Of a stretch of 64,000 nucleotides of DNA, positions 24,666 through 35,808 are shown in pieces. Position 1 is the first letter of the stretch; the number at the start of each line of letters is the position of its first letter. The notes under the pieces are model-generated. The model had not been told where the DNA came from. It saw only the letters and a list, made by a program, of their open reading frames with translations, and made no database searches. Source of the stretch: Molossus alvarezi (Eukaryota; Chordata; Mammalia; Chiroptera; Molossidae); contig CM073898.1 in NCBI GenBank assembly GCA_037176705.1, positions 24,908,488 to 24,972,487 of the forward strand, in the 5' to 3' direction. The position numbers and the translations under genes are program-made.

Positions 24666-26899
24666 ATGCTCCTAGCAGCTTTATTTGGGAATGCATAAAA
24701 TTGGAGGCCATCTGGATGCCCATTCCCAACAGAGTGGATAGAGAAAATGCGATATATGAATACCACGGGGCATGAGGCAGAAGTTGGAAGTTGTGAGATT
24801 TAAAGCCATGGCACTTCCAAATATTGTGCGAAGAGAAGATGAAGCAACAGGATGAGATTTGTACAGTGTTTGCACAAATCAAAACCACATGTATGTAAAA
24901 CAATAATACGAATTTTGCTGGAACACAAAACCAATAAGTACGCGCATTAAGCATAATGGAGGGGGACAGAAACAATTGAGAGGGAGAAACAAAATAGAAT
25001 TTGTTTTAATTTTTAGAAATAAATAAAAAACAGAATTAAAAATTGTAAAAAGAGGCTGGAAGATGTTTCTGGGTTGTGGAGAGACTCTTAGCCCTGACCT
25101 ACAGGGATCCCAGTGGCTGTTAGGTTTGTGCTGTCATACTGTGTAATTTGTAATGCTGTTTTGTTTATTTAGTATAATACTTCATTTATTTGGCCTCTCA
25201 ATCACCTAAAAGGATCACAAGAGGCCCCAAACCAGTTCCAGGTGTTCCAGTTATGCTGTTTTCAGAGGCAGGTTCCCTGACAACATGCTTGTTTCATTCA
25301 TGCCTTGGTTCTGTCTCTCTCTGGCCAGTGCTCTCAGTATTTATCCTACTCAAAGTCTCTGAGAGCAGGAGAGGCTCTGATTGGCCACATGAACTGATAC
25401 TCAGTGTGGTGCAGCCCTATCAGAGCGAGTTCCTGAGTCAGGCCACTTCACAGGCAACTGGGCCAACCTATGGAAGGAAGGCCTTTTGCTCAGGCAAGGA
25501 TCCCTGGAGCGATGGATTATAGGACAAAGGTTTTGGAATTGTAAGATAAAGTATGACCTTTTGTGTTGTTGTTGTTGTTGTTTCTTTTTACATAAGAAAC
25601 AACTTGATGATACTCTTCTGAGGAAAGAGGAGTGTTGTGAATCTTTCTGGCACTTCCCAATGTCACTTAGTCCCTGACTGTGGTATGTGCCCTGGACAAA
25701 GGATGTACATTGCTTGTGAAACTCCAAGAATCTCAGGGATTAAAATATAGAATAACTAGACTGTATACCCAAACATGGGCAGGTTGGGGAGTGATTAGCT
25801 ATATAGCAGGAACAGCGTTGGAGTCAGTTCATCTCTAGGGAAAACCCAGACACTGGCACTTTTAAACCAGCCCTTCACAGGACTGTTGTGTCATACGTGT
25901 TCAAGTGATGAGCATGATGACTGGTGCATAAGTGCTCAACATATTTTAGTTCTATTTCATCCCTCATACCTGCCACATTCTGAAAAGTGTCCACATGACC
26001 TGTGTGTGAGTGAATGAAGGAGCCACAGGCACAGGCTGTTGTTTGCCTATAGCTTGCCCATAGCTATTTAAACTAGATTATTTTCCTCTAATCTTTTGCA
26101 TTAAAAGTAATTGCTTCTGAATGTATTTGAATGTATTAATTGACTTTCTTCCCCTAAGAATGATAACTCATAGTTCAAAACTGGAGAGCAGAGCATGTGA
26201 GTCATTGAGTCAAAATAAGGGAGAGTTAACAGCCAAAACTTCTGTAGCCCACATGCAGACAGACTGACTGGCTTCAAGGTTATCAAACTGACCTTGATGA
26301 GTGTGCAACAACCAGGCCTGTCTTATGTCCCAAGAGATATTCATTCTCCACGCCATGCTCTGGTCTGCTCGCCTACTGCATCGATTGGGTAGAATCCAAT
26401 GCTACTTGACATTTTTTAGAACACCTGACCCCAATTATGATTTTGTTAAAGAAATTTTTTCCTTAGAAAATATTTACTTCAGTTGTTCTGAAACTTTATG
26501 AGCATTTCCAAGATCCTATGTTAGTACATCTGGAAAACAAATGAGTACTCTGTTAAACCAATTCATAGCCATACCTTTGGCTGCTAAAGTCATGTTCTCA
26601 AGCCAGTGTATCAATAACATGGTGCGCAGTTTTACTTCACAATTTCTTTTGTTTTCACACTAACAGGAGCTAAAGTCTGGAAGAAATAAGGACCTTTGGC
26701 ACTGCCCAGTGCTGCCATCTGGGAGGTGGGGCAGTGAAGGCGTGGAGAGTCAAAGAGGGGCCCTCTAAAGCCAAGTCTTTCACCGAGTAAGTAAGTCAGC
26801 AGAAAAATATTTCCATACAGTGTATTACAGAATATTCTCATCCATTCTATTTTATTAGACTCTAATTGCACTCATTAATTAAGATACATGTACCTTAAA
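24666..26899. other. Intergenic, no gene recognised
   Basis: AT-rich with ORFs up to 126 codons (24595-24975, minus, over L1-like sequence), a TTG repeat at about 25564-25581, and no recognisable exon. Confidence 0.5.
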
Positions 26900-26913
26900 A
26901 AAAATGAATGAAC

Positions 26914-27184
26914 TACCCTGGTTGGTTTGGATCAGTGATTAGAGCATTGGCCCTCAGACCAAAGGGTCGAGGGTTTGATTCTAGTCAAGGGCACGTACTT
27001 CAGTTGCAGGTTCGATCTCCAGCCCCAGTCAGGGTCGTGTGGGACACAACTAATCGATGTCTCTCTCACATTGATGTTTTTCTCTCTCTCTCTTTCTCAA
27101 CCCCTCCCTCCTACTCTATCTAAAAAAAAAAAAAAAATCAATGGAAAATTATCCTTGGGTGAGGATTAATAAAATATATAATTT
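26914..27184 (+). mobile_element. VES-type SINE (TGAGGAT-tail class)
   Basis: Head TACCCTGGTTGGTTTGGATC, tail ATCCTTGGGTGAGGAT. Perfect 14-bp target duplication AAAAATGAATGAAC at 26900-26913 and 27185-27198. Confidence 0.95.
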
Positions 27185-27603
27185 AAAAATGAATGAACAA
27201 ATGAATGTGTATCAACCAAATTAAAAACATGTAAAAAACAAATGAAATACTCCAGAAAAAGATTGATGTGATGTTGAAAGGAAAAAAATATATGACCTGC
27301 ATTTTTTAGATGAAGCAGAAATCTTTCAAAATTAAAAATTAATTCCTATTAATTTTGACATCAGTTGTTGTTTGCCATTCAAATTTAACATCTGTTTTGG
27401 TTCTCACAAATTCAGAAATAGGGAGGTCAGGAATTTGGTAGGAAACTGAATGCTAAAAGCTAATTTAAAAAAGGAAAAAAAGCACCCTAAAATGTAGACT
27501 GACCAAATCAAATGTTTACAATAAAACATTTTAATTCAAGCACTTAAAAAATAGTTTGCTACAACATAAAGTAAAATTTCTTAACAAGATTATGAAAGTG
27601 ATT

Positions 27604-27609
27604 TTTATT
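27604..27609 (-). promoter_or_regulatory. CYP1B1 polyadenylation signal AATAAA
   Basis: TTTATT on the plus strand reads AATAAA in the direction of CYP1B1. Downstream (27540-27590, minus strand) is T/GT-rich sequence such as TCTTGTTAAG and TTATGTTGTAG, as expected for a downstream element. The resulting 3'UTR length agrees with human once the bat SINE is subtracted. Confidence 0.6.
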
Positions 27610-28106
27610 ATTTCAGTAATGGTGTCCTATTATATAGGTAAATACAGAATTTTAAATTTGGCATATCAAACAGTAAAAGCTACATATTAATGCTGTGTCC
27701 CCAAAATCTATTTCAGGTACAATTATGCATTATAGTCACTATGTGCAGATTAAAAGCGTACGTGATAAAATACAAAAATAAGAAAAGGTTAAATAAAAAG
27801 TTATCTTTGAGTTATAAACATCTAACAAAGCATAGCTTTTTATCACACATTTCTGTCATAGCTAAAAACACACAAATTAATATATAGTGCTATGCAACTA
27901 TTTGATCTAATATAGATCTAAAATGGAAATATGAAGGCTATAATAGCATTTCACAGGTGAAGGCTAAGTTCTGAGACATGAAGGCTTTTAGGTAACCCAC
28001 AAAACAAACCTGAGACATCATCTTTCTGTTTTGGAAAAAAGCAATTTTTTTTCTTACAAAGTCAAAGCTTTAATATACAAGTGAAGCATTTAATAAACAA
28101 TATACT

Positions 28107-28112
28107 TTATTG
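28107..28112 (-). promoter_or_regulatory. Alternative CYP1B1 polyadenylation signal AATAAA
   Basis: TTTATT on the plus strand gives a perfect AATAAA in the gene's direction, about 2.84 kb after the stop codon. It is a possible earlier cleavage site. Use is not shown by the sequence. Confidence 0.3.
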
Positions 28113-28745
28113 TAATAACCTGGAGTAGATGTTCTGACTATAATGGTGACCAGCAAATGCATTTTTCCTCTGGCAGAAATAAAATGAGATTTTCTTATTG
28201 GCCAGTAACGTGATTACTGCAGCACACAAATTTGGTTATATTTATTTGCTTTTGGTTTTGTTTTCCTTCCTTTAACTAGGTCATAAACATATCAATTAAA
28301 CCAGCTAACCTCCCAGCGCCCACCTTGCTTTCTTCTACATAAGCATAGCTTCCCCATTGCTGAAAGCGCCAGATTAGCTGAGCCCACATACATCAAAACT
28401 ACATCAAAACAGATTGTAGCACATCTGGATCTGGTTGACTTAATGAGGCATCTAGATTGGTACATGATTACTTTGCTGCCACACATCTCTCAGATTAAGT
28501 AGGCCAAGGCAGCCCAAAGTCACCGTCTTAGCCCTGCTTGGAGAGATGGGAGGAGGGGTAATCATATTTTGGAATTGCCAATGCCAAAAAATTTAAATGT
28601 GTTGGCAAGCCTCATTTCTGTAGTATGTTACTTTCGTGCCTTTAAAAATGCTGGTGTAAACAGTTTTTCATATTCAAGAGGTACAGTTATGAGATTTTAT
28701 AATTAAAATTATGTGAAATTTTTTACTAATAAAAATGTCAAATTA

Positions 28746-28975
28746 TAGCCCTGGCCAGGTGGCTCGGTTGGTTGGAGCATTGTCCCATACACCAAAAGTT
28801 TTCGGGTTCGATTCCTGGTAACAGCACATATCTAGGTTTCGGGTTCAGTACCAGTTGGGGAGTATACAGGAGGCAACTGGTTGATGTTTCTCTCTCTCTC
28901 TCTCCCTAGTTCTAGTAAAAAAAAAAAAAAAAAAAATCAATAAAAACATGTCTTGGGTAAGGATTAACTTTTTTT
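28746..28975 (+). mobile_element. VES-type SINE inside the CYP1B1 3'UTR (antisense to the gene)
   Basis: Head GCCCTGGCCAGGTGGCTCGG, CT-rich stretch, A-rich tract, tail GTCTTGGGTAAGGAT. Short target duplication TCAAATTA at 28738-28745 and 28976-28983. In the mRNA it reads as a U-rich start followed by a GA-rich stretch. Confidence 0.93.
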
Positions 28976-29415
28976 TCAAATTACATAATAGATCTAATAT
29001 GTTGTGGATTTTTTAAAACTCTATTTGGGATTTAATACCAGCACACGAAACATCGTTTTTGTAAATATTAATATTTCAAATTAATTAATTTGGAATGAGT
29101 GGGGAAATATTTAACCATCTTTCTTCCTTTTCACTTTTTCCTCCTTTTCTCTTTTCACCTCCCACACAACCATGATACACTCCTTCCTTTATAATTTTGA
29201 TAAGATTCCAAAAGCTTAATAAAATGTAAAAAGTTGTAAGCTTTTCGGATACTGAACAATTTACTGCACAACTTCCTTTGGACGTTTACATGCAATGAAA
29301 GTTAAACATTCAAACTTCACTTTGTACTCCTGCAACCGCCCATCCCTTTTTTTTTTTAAGGTTTTCAGATTATTTGCATAAACTAAATGTATACATTTTG
29401 CTCAAGCTTTATGTT

Positions 29416-29423
29416 TTCACAGT
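29416..29423 (-). promoter_or_regulatory. miR-27 family 8-mer seed match in CYP1B1 3'UTR
   Basis: TTCACAGT on the plus strand reads ACTGTGAA in the transcript, a full 8-mer match to the miR-27a/b seed, 1531-1538 nt after the stop codon. Human CYP1B1 is an experimentally established miR-27b target through its 3'UTR. Conservation of the site position itself is inferred. Confidence 0.7.
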
Positions 29424-30953
29424 TACCAAAGCAACAGCTCACTGGGTTGCCCATCTTAAAACAGCACAATCGATCTGATCAGTTTCAGTGATACACGATG
29501 CAATCCTCAAAACAGCCTCTCAAGACTACCTTCTGATTCGGACTTTGCAAAACACTGACATTAATGCTATTTTTTACAATAATCATTTAAAAGAAAAACT
29601 AGGTTTGTTATAATGGAAAATTTGCCTCTTGTTTCCTAATAAAGAGAACATTCAGATGATTTGTTGCATTGTTCACTATTCATCAGGAAACACAAGTAAA
29701 ATTTCTCTGCCTTCCAATGGCTAATGGTCAGATTTTCAGTAACTTCAACTGGAACTCAATAATCACAATGTCTTTAAAATTAAATTAACATTTAAGCATG
29801 CCAAGAGTTTGGAATCATAACATATTAACTTGATCAATTTTCAAAAGAGATTCTGTATTATGAAGATAATTTTAATAAGTACATTGTAAAGTAATAAGGC
29901 ATCTTACAGACCCAATTTTTAAATTTTTCAGTTGTCATTCGAGTTTTGGATGAAAGACAAGACTCTGCTTCAACTTGATTTCCATACCAAAAATAGGTAG
30001 TTGATTTTATCTAACTCATTTCAGCCAAAATTAGTTGAGTTGGTTGTACTTTTCAATTTGTTATGACATTATAAAAGACATACATTATTCCACCTTTTCT
30101 TGACCAAAATAATTAATACTAACTATTTAATAATAAAATAACTAATACATATTATTTATGAGTAACTATATGTATATACATATTGAATACTATTTGGTGA
30201 TCTTTTTAACATATGCATATTATTGAAATCTGTGCATTGCAATCACATCATTTAAAGCTTAGCTGGGCTGGTAAATCTTGTTTTGTGGGGGGGATTATTG
30301 CTCATAATTAAAATTCTGTACTTTGGTAACCAACACAGCTTGCAATATTTTACAATTTAACAGCTTATACTTTGAAATTCATGATAAATCAGTGAAACCC
30401 ACTATAATTACTAAAGCAACTATTATTAATTTCCTCCATCCACAGATACCACAGCCTAACTAAGCTATTGTATTGATAAGGTAAGAAGGAAAATTTCTGG
30501 TCTGAATCTTTTCCCTCTCATCCTCAATCACATGCCTTACACGGAGATTATTTGCCTTTGCATATTGAACAACATATTCTGAAACCTGGCTTAAAATCGT
30601 TTTCTACTGATGTTCACCACACAGAACATCAACCTCGGATCCCACCCACAAAGGCATGGCTTTGGAAGTACCTCTTCATCAGGTAGTTCTGTGTGTGTGC
30701 GCAGGTGTGTTTTATCTCCAAAGAATGCTCCCTCGAGAAATGATTACCAGCATTCGAAGTTATGTATAAAAATTCTTTGGGCCTTTTAACTCTGTGACTG
30801 AAAACAATCTTCCCGGAGCTCCTGCACAGCCCAGTGCTGACCTGGGCTCACTTTAGAGGCTAACTGACAACGTGGTACAGAGGAGCTGAACAATTTTACT
30901 CCTCATCCCCCCCAAACTTGAGTACTTCTAAAATCCCAGCTTGCTCTGGCTTC

Positions 30954-31542
30954 TCACTGGCGGTCTTGCTCGGCCTGTAACGTTTGCACAGCCCTGTCGA
31001 AGACCTCCATGGACTCTCTGAGAGTCACGTTGATTTTAAATGACTTGGGTTTAATGCTCAGGCCGTAATTAAAATCCAATTTTGAGGGCTCATCTGGATT
31101 GGCCCTGAAATTGCACTGGTGAGCCAGGATGGAGATGAAGAGAAACAGCTGCATCTTGGCGAGCTGTTCCCCAATGCAGCGCCGTTTGCCCACCGAAAAA
31201 ATCATCACGCTGCTGGTCAGGTCCTTGTTGATGAAGCCGTCCTGGTCCAGGAAGCGGGTGGGATCGAAGTCCTCCGGGTTGGGCCACTTCACTGGGTCAT
31301 GATTCACGGACCACTGGTTAACAAAAACCACCGTGTGCTTGGGAATGTGGTAGCCCAAAACAGAGGTATTGACAGTGGTGGCGTGAGGAATGGTGACAGG
31401 CACAAAGCTGGAGAAGCGCATGGCTTCATAAAGGAAGGCCATGACGTAGGGCAGCTTGGGCTGGTCATCCAGGCAGGGGAGACGGTCTCTACCCACCACT
31501 TGATCCAATTCTGCCTGCACCCGAGCCTGCACTTCAGGGTAC
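30954..31542 (-). CDS. CYP1B1: Cytochrome P450 1B1, coding part of exon 3 (end of codon 348 to residue 543)
   Basis: C-terminal catalytic part. The acceptor ACAG|G is at 31543/31542, preceded by the pyrimidine tract TTTTCTCCCTCT. The first base completes Arg348, and [20 protein letters not shown] follows. Visible: the K-helix ExxR pair in YEAMRF (E387, R390), the PERF-like DPTRF (441-445), the haem loop [11 protein letters not shown] with C470 as the thiolate ligand, and the L-helix [10 protein letters not shown]. The protein ends in AEQDRQ and a TGA at 30956-30954. The length beyond the junction (195 residues) gives 543 in total, as in human. V432 and N453 are the residues found at the two common human polymorphic sites. 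Nothing is missing or broken, so a functional enzyme is expected. The frame continues a few codons upstream of any methionine, so this is an exon and not a separate gene. Confidence 0.98.
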
Positions 31543-32169
31543 CTGTTCAGATTTTAGTGCAGAGGGAGAAAATACATGAAGAAATTCCATTCTTCTTTCA
31601 TGTAGAATGCACACTGCAATTTATTTTATTCCCACTTTATTTGAATCAGTGACTGGATTAACTTTTCCGAGCCACCGCCCCCCCCCCCCCAATAATCAAA
31701 CAGTTTCCTAACTTCTCACTAAACTACAAGACAAGTAAATTCGTAGTTAGATTTCTTCTAATAAACCTCACATGACTAATGCTCTCTTTCCCATCGTAAG
31801 TCAAAAAATGTCTAAGTTTTCTCAGCCTGAAAAAGTATGTATGATAAAGGACAAGGCCAACTTCTCCATTAGACAAAGCAAGCACAATGCTTAGGACCCA
31901 CGATACTTTTCAGAGGCCCATGAAAATGTTTTCCTTTCCTTTTTTTAACAAATCAGAAGGGGGAAAAAGTGAACTTTTGGGTCAAAGAAAATGTTTTAAC
32001 ATACAATTTTAATATATTTATCTTTCTACCAATGTCATAAAACATAACTTCGTTTTTCATGGAGTAAGGCGTCTACACAGACGCAAGCACCCAGGGCTCT
32101 CTAAAGTTACAATGCAGCCCTGGAAGCTGATCCTTTCTGCCCCTCCCCTCCCTGCTGCTCTCATTTGTA

Positions 32170-32660
32170 CAAAGATCATTGGTATGCTGATAGGTAAAGC
32201 AACATATTTTTAAAATGTGAAAGCAAATACCCAATGTTCATGAGACTGTTGGTGATATAAACTAGCACAATCCTTTTGGAAACAAAATCTTACTACAAAG
32301 CAAAATCCAAAAGGGTGACCTCTCCCTACTCTTTGTAAACCCAGTAATAAGAGCCTAGCTATTGTATTTTCAGGAACTGACAGGAACAAAACTATGTAAC
32401 CACAACAATGGCTGAAATTGTAAAACTGTAGTTAACAACATTAAAGCTCAAGCAATGGTTATATATAATGATTATCTTATTATGTCAAAACATTATGTAA
32501 CCATCAAAAATTACTAACTTGGACATGTTAGCAATCTATCAATAAAGTGACATAACATTTTTAAAAATTACTAAAATAAAGTTTAAAAGAGTGGGGAATA
32601 TTCACTACAATAAATGGAAATGTCAGAAGTAAAAAAAAATGTAATTAATTATTGCAATCC
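32170..32660 (+). mobile_element. Diverged L1 3' fragment in CYP1B1 intron 2
   Basis: TGTTGGTGATATAAACTAGC and CCTTTTGGAAACAAAATC resemble the L1 phrase that precedes the 3' end. Further AT-rich L1-like text follows. Old and broken. Confidence 0.5.
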
Positions 32661-32714
32661 TGAAAAAAAATATAAGCATGTATGTGATGAAATCGGGGTG
32701 ATTTGAAAAATTGC

Positions 32715-32880
32715 TTTGTTAACAAGCTTTTCCATAAAGAGCCAAACCCTCTCTATCCCAATTATTCAACTCTGCCTTGTGTTGTAGTGTGAAAGCAGCC
32801 ATAGACAATACATAGATCTATTTTATTTATTTTGATAAAACTTATATACAGAAATGGATAGTGTAATGTGCCAATCCGTC
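32715..32880 (+). mobile_element. hAT-type MER fragment in CYP1B1 intron 2
   Basis: CTTTTCCATAAAGAGCCAAA, TCAACTCTGCCTTGTGTTG and GAAAGCAGCCATAGACAATA match the interior of the same family as 20438-20975. Ends are lost. Confidence 0.65.
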
Positions 32881-33354
32881 ACATTGTCTTTTCACCAAGA
32901 AGAAGAAAAACGTACTCATCAGCTATATTGAATTGAACGTGACCCCAAAATTGTTTTATTTTTCTCCGCCCAATCTGTTTCTAATAAAAAAGGAAGCCTG
33001 TTTCAAAAGATAACACGTTTACCTGGGAATGCTAAGAATGTAGTGATCCCATTTTGGGATGTCTTCTGTCTGACCTACCCTCCTTCCCCCACTATGTTTC
33101 TATGATCATAAAACTGAGAAGCGATTGTAAATATACAAAAAATTCAACTTGTGAAAGTAGCCACACAGTATCTAAGGGTTGCAATGTTGCAGTGAGTTCT
33201 AATAAGAAGCTGTCCCTGCCTTTCAATATCTGAGGAGCCAGCAAACAGCATTCCCACCGCTAACCGGTGCACCAAGAAATGTCACAACCAGGATTTCTGG
33301 TCTCTCCAGGCAATCAAGATTTGCCTTAAGCCAGACATTTGCCCCGGGGTTAGG

Positions 33355-33475
33355 GTTGCTTGACAAAATACAGGCCACCCAGTTAAATCTGAAGTTCAGA
33401 TGAACAATGGCTAATCTTTTAGTATAAGTGTGTCCTATGCAAAATTTATTTTTAATTTGCTAAATCTGGCAACAA
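33355..33475. mobile_element. Ancient DNA-element fragment in CYP1B1 intron 2
   Basis: GACAAAATACAGGCCACCCA, GTTAAATCTGAAGTTCAGAT and TTTGCTAAATCTGGCAACAA recall a mammal-wide near-palindromic DNA element whose name I cannot assign with certainty. Confidence 0.45.
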
Positions 33476-34342
33476 GCGATACCGGGAACTTGTTTGATTC
33501 CTGCGTTCACAGAGCTTCGTAAAAGTTCGCTACCTTAATCAAGGTGGGCTCTGGGGACCAGCTAACCAACTGAGCCGGGTCTAGGGGCCACAGAGGTCTG
33601 AAGGGGCCTCTGTTTGACCTTCTAGATGCTGTACTGCGCTGGGTAAAAGTGACTGCTATTCCGGATCTTTACCCATAAAACACTTCTCTTACAGCTAGCG
33701 TGTCAGTTTTACAAAATCCAGCACAACCCTGTGGTTCCCAGCCTCCTTCTTAAAACTTCTACGCGGGTTAATCAACCCTGGGGCCAAGTCTAAGGGCCTT
33801 CAGGCCGGCCTCCGAGCGCTTCCTATGCCCGAGAACAAAGCCCGGATAGGCCGCTGGCTTTTAGCGCCCGGGGCGGGAAGGCCTCGGGTCTGGGCAGATG
33901 ACTGGCAGAGTCGTTGAGGCTGCTGTGTTTATTTAATATACTTACTGCGTTACCCTTTCTTTCTGAACCGTTCCAATTATGCTTCTCCTGTGCCAGGGAA
34001 GAAGAGATCTGGACTGACCTGCGGGCACTTTAAAAATCTGGTTTTTCGGGGGGGGGGGGGTTCTCACAAATTTGTCCCTACTCGGAGAGGCAGAGACAAG
34101 AGCAAAGATGGAGAGAGGTCCCGGTCCCGCTGGGTGGGGTGTGCTCGCGCACGTGCCTCTGCCCTCACCGTGCCTTCCTGAATTGCGGTTTGGGAATCCG
34201 ATATCAGATTTGAAAGGTGGGGTCCTGGAATGAAACCTCAGATCCTCCCTGCGCGCTGATCGAGACCTCAGCCTATTCTAGTCCCTCTCCACCTTTTATA
34301 GGCGGATTGGAAGGCCCGACCCACGCCTCCTGGAGGCTTTAC

Positions 34343-35385
34343 CTGGTGAAAAAGATGAGCAGCCACTGCAGCGCCGTGGAGAGAGTGTCTTGGCTGGCGC
34401 CGAATATGTCGGTGACAGTAGACGGCACGTCATCTAAGTTCAACCCCGCGCCGCTGTCGCCAGGGCCCTCGGCCGCCTCTTTTTCCACGGAGAGGATGCA
34501 GGCGTCCATCATGTCGCGAGGGTCGGCCCCGGGGCGAAAGCTTTCGCGGTGCCTCAGGAACTTGTCAAGGACGAAGTTGCTGAAGTTGCGGTTCAGCAGC
34601 TCGAATTCTCGGAAGGCGGTGCGGACCGGGTTAGGGAATCGCTGCAGCCAGGGCAGCATGTCCACCAGGCTGCCCGCGCCCACCGTGCGCCCGAACTCCT
34701 CGTTGTGGCTGAGCAGCTCGCGGAACTCGGCGTCCTCGTGGCTGTAGCGGCAGCCGAAGCACACGGCGCTCATGACATTGGCCACCGCCACCACGGTCAG
34801 CGGCCGCGGGTCGAGGAAGGCGCCGCCGGCGCTGCCGCGCACCAGCAGCTCCACCAGCTCGCGCGCCTCGTCCAGCACGTGGCCCTCGAAGACGCGGCGG
34901 CTGCGCGGCTGGCGCGTGGTGAAAGCGCGCATAGTGCTGTGCGCCGCGCGCCGCTGAGCCTTCCAGCGCTCGGAGTACTGGCCGAAAGCCAGGCTGCGGC
35001 CGTTCGACACCACGCGGAAAGAGGCGAAGGGCGGCCGGTCCGCGAAGGCGGCGCCCTGGTGCACCAGGGCCTGGCGGATGGCGCGCTCGCCGTTCAGCAC
35101 CACCACCGGGCAGCTGCCCAGGCGGATCTGGAAGACGTCGCCGTAGCGCCGCGCCAGGCGCGCGAACGAGAGGTGCGGCGCCGGGCCCATCGCCGCGGCG
35201 TTTCCGATCAGCGGCCACGCAAAGGGTCCCGGGAGCACGGACCCTGGCTGCCGCCGCCGCTGCCTCAGCAGCCACTGGCCTACGTGCACCGCGGCCAGCA
35301 CCGAGAAGAGCAGCAGGAGCATGGTTTGCTGTGCAGACAGCGTGATGGGCAGCGGAAGATCGTCGAGGCTGAGCCTGGTGGCCAT
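34343..35385 (-). CDS. CYP1B1: Cytochrome P450 1B1, coding part of exon 2 (residues 1-347 and two bases of codon 348)
   Basis: N-terminal two-thirds of CYP1B1, an ER-membrane haem monooxygenase that uses NADPH-P450 reductase to oxidise oestrogens, retinoids, arachidonate and polycyclic aromatic hydrocarbons. Visible: an N-terminal hydrophobic anchor (about residues 16-40), the basic stop-transfer RQRRR, the proline hinge [12 protein letters not shown] (51-62, with G61), helix C WKAQR (W141, R145, haem propionate contact), the conserved block around [15 protein letters not shown], and the I-helix DIFGASQDT (326-334), including A330, D333 and T334 of the oxygen-activation site. The start at 35385 is the first in-frame ATG after the exon 2 acceptor (CTCTTCAG at 35387-35394). 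Its context is strong, with A at -3 and G at +4. The last codon is split AG|G (Arg348), with donor CAG|GTAAAG at 34343/34342. The exon is very GC-rich, which creates long open shadow frames on both strands. Compared with human from memory, P119 replaces A119. No frameshift or stop is present. Confidence 0.98.
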
Positions 35386-35808
35386 GCTGAAGAGAGAAGG
35401 GCAAAGGCGTAAAACTCAGGTGTGTGGAGAAAGGAGTGGGCACCCCATACCCCTATCCCCGGCCTCCGGCTACCGTGCGCTGTTGGCTAGGAAGGTCGTG
35501 GGTAGGTTAGGACAGTGCTGCCTCACTGGAGAAGCACCTGAAGACGTCCTTTCCCATCCCAAACCTACTCCCCAAAGGAATAGGGAGGGGGCGGGTTTCC
35601 GTTTCTTTGTGACTCTGCCTCCCCGTCCTCCCGCAGCCGTGTAACGGTTCCTGCAGTTCGGGGACAACACGGCGGGCATCGAGGCGGTGACGCTCAGTTC
35701 CCTCTAAGTGACTATCACCCCAGCCCCTGCGCCCCACCCCATCCATCCCCCATCTGCGAGGACCCAACAGAAGAGGCTGCGGGATGGCGGCTCCCGGGAC
35801 AGACTGAC

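Larger units (their letters stand above)
27585..30953 (-). other. CYP1B1: CYP1B1 3' untranslated region
   Basis: AT-rich sequence directly after the TGA with no other gene. It runs to an AATAAA on the minus strand at 27604-27609, giving about 3.37 kb. Removing the 230-bp SINE at 28746-28975 leaves about 3.14 kb, very close to the human 3'UTR (about 3.1 kb), which supports the end point. It contains an 8-mer miR-27 seed match and many AT-rich stretches of the AUUUA type. A second AATAAA (28107-28112) could give a shorter form. The exact cleavage site is not proven. Confidence 0.75.
31543..34342 (-). other. CYP1B1: CYP1B1 intron 2
   Basis: 2800 nt between donor CAG|GTAAAG and acceptor GAACAG|G (human about 3.0 kb). 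It holds an L1-like fragment (about 32170-32660), a hAT-type MER fragment (about 32715-32880) and an old DNA-element fragment (about 33355-33475). There are also a 13-base C run near exon 3 (31678-31690) and a 13-base G run (34048-34060). No SINE is present and no other gene is seen. Confidence 0.9.

Noticed and set aside
1..27580. Exons of RMDN2, the human neighbour on this side
   Set aside because: No open stretch with flanking splice sites resembled RMDN2. The gene may lie outside the window or its exons may be too short to see without alignment.
31119..31652. 177-codon plus-strand ORF opposite CYP1B1 exon 3
   Set aside because: Antisense shadow that crosses the exon-intron boundary.
34549..35412. 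287-codon plus-strand ORF opposite CYP1B1 exon 2
   Set aside because: It is the antisense shadow of a GC-rich, strongly biased coding exon. The alanine/histidine/arginine-rich product has no domain and the true frame encodes CYP1B1.
34631..35443. 270-codon alternative-frame minus-strand ORF over CYP1B1 exon 2
   Set aside because: Overlapping frame of the same GC-rich exon. It begins in intron 1 and has no recognisable domain.
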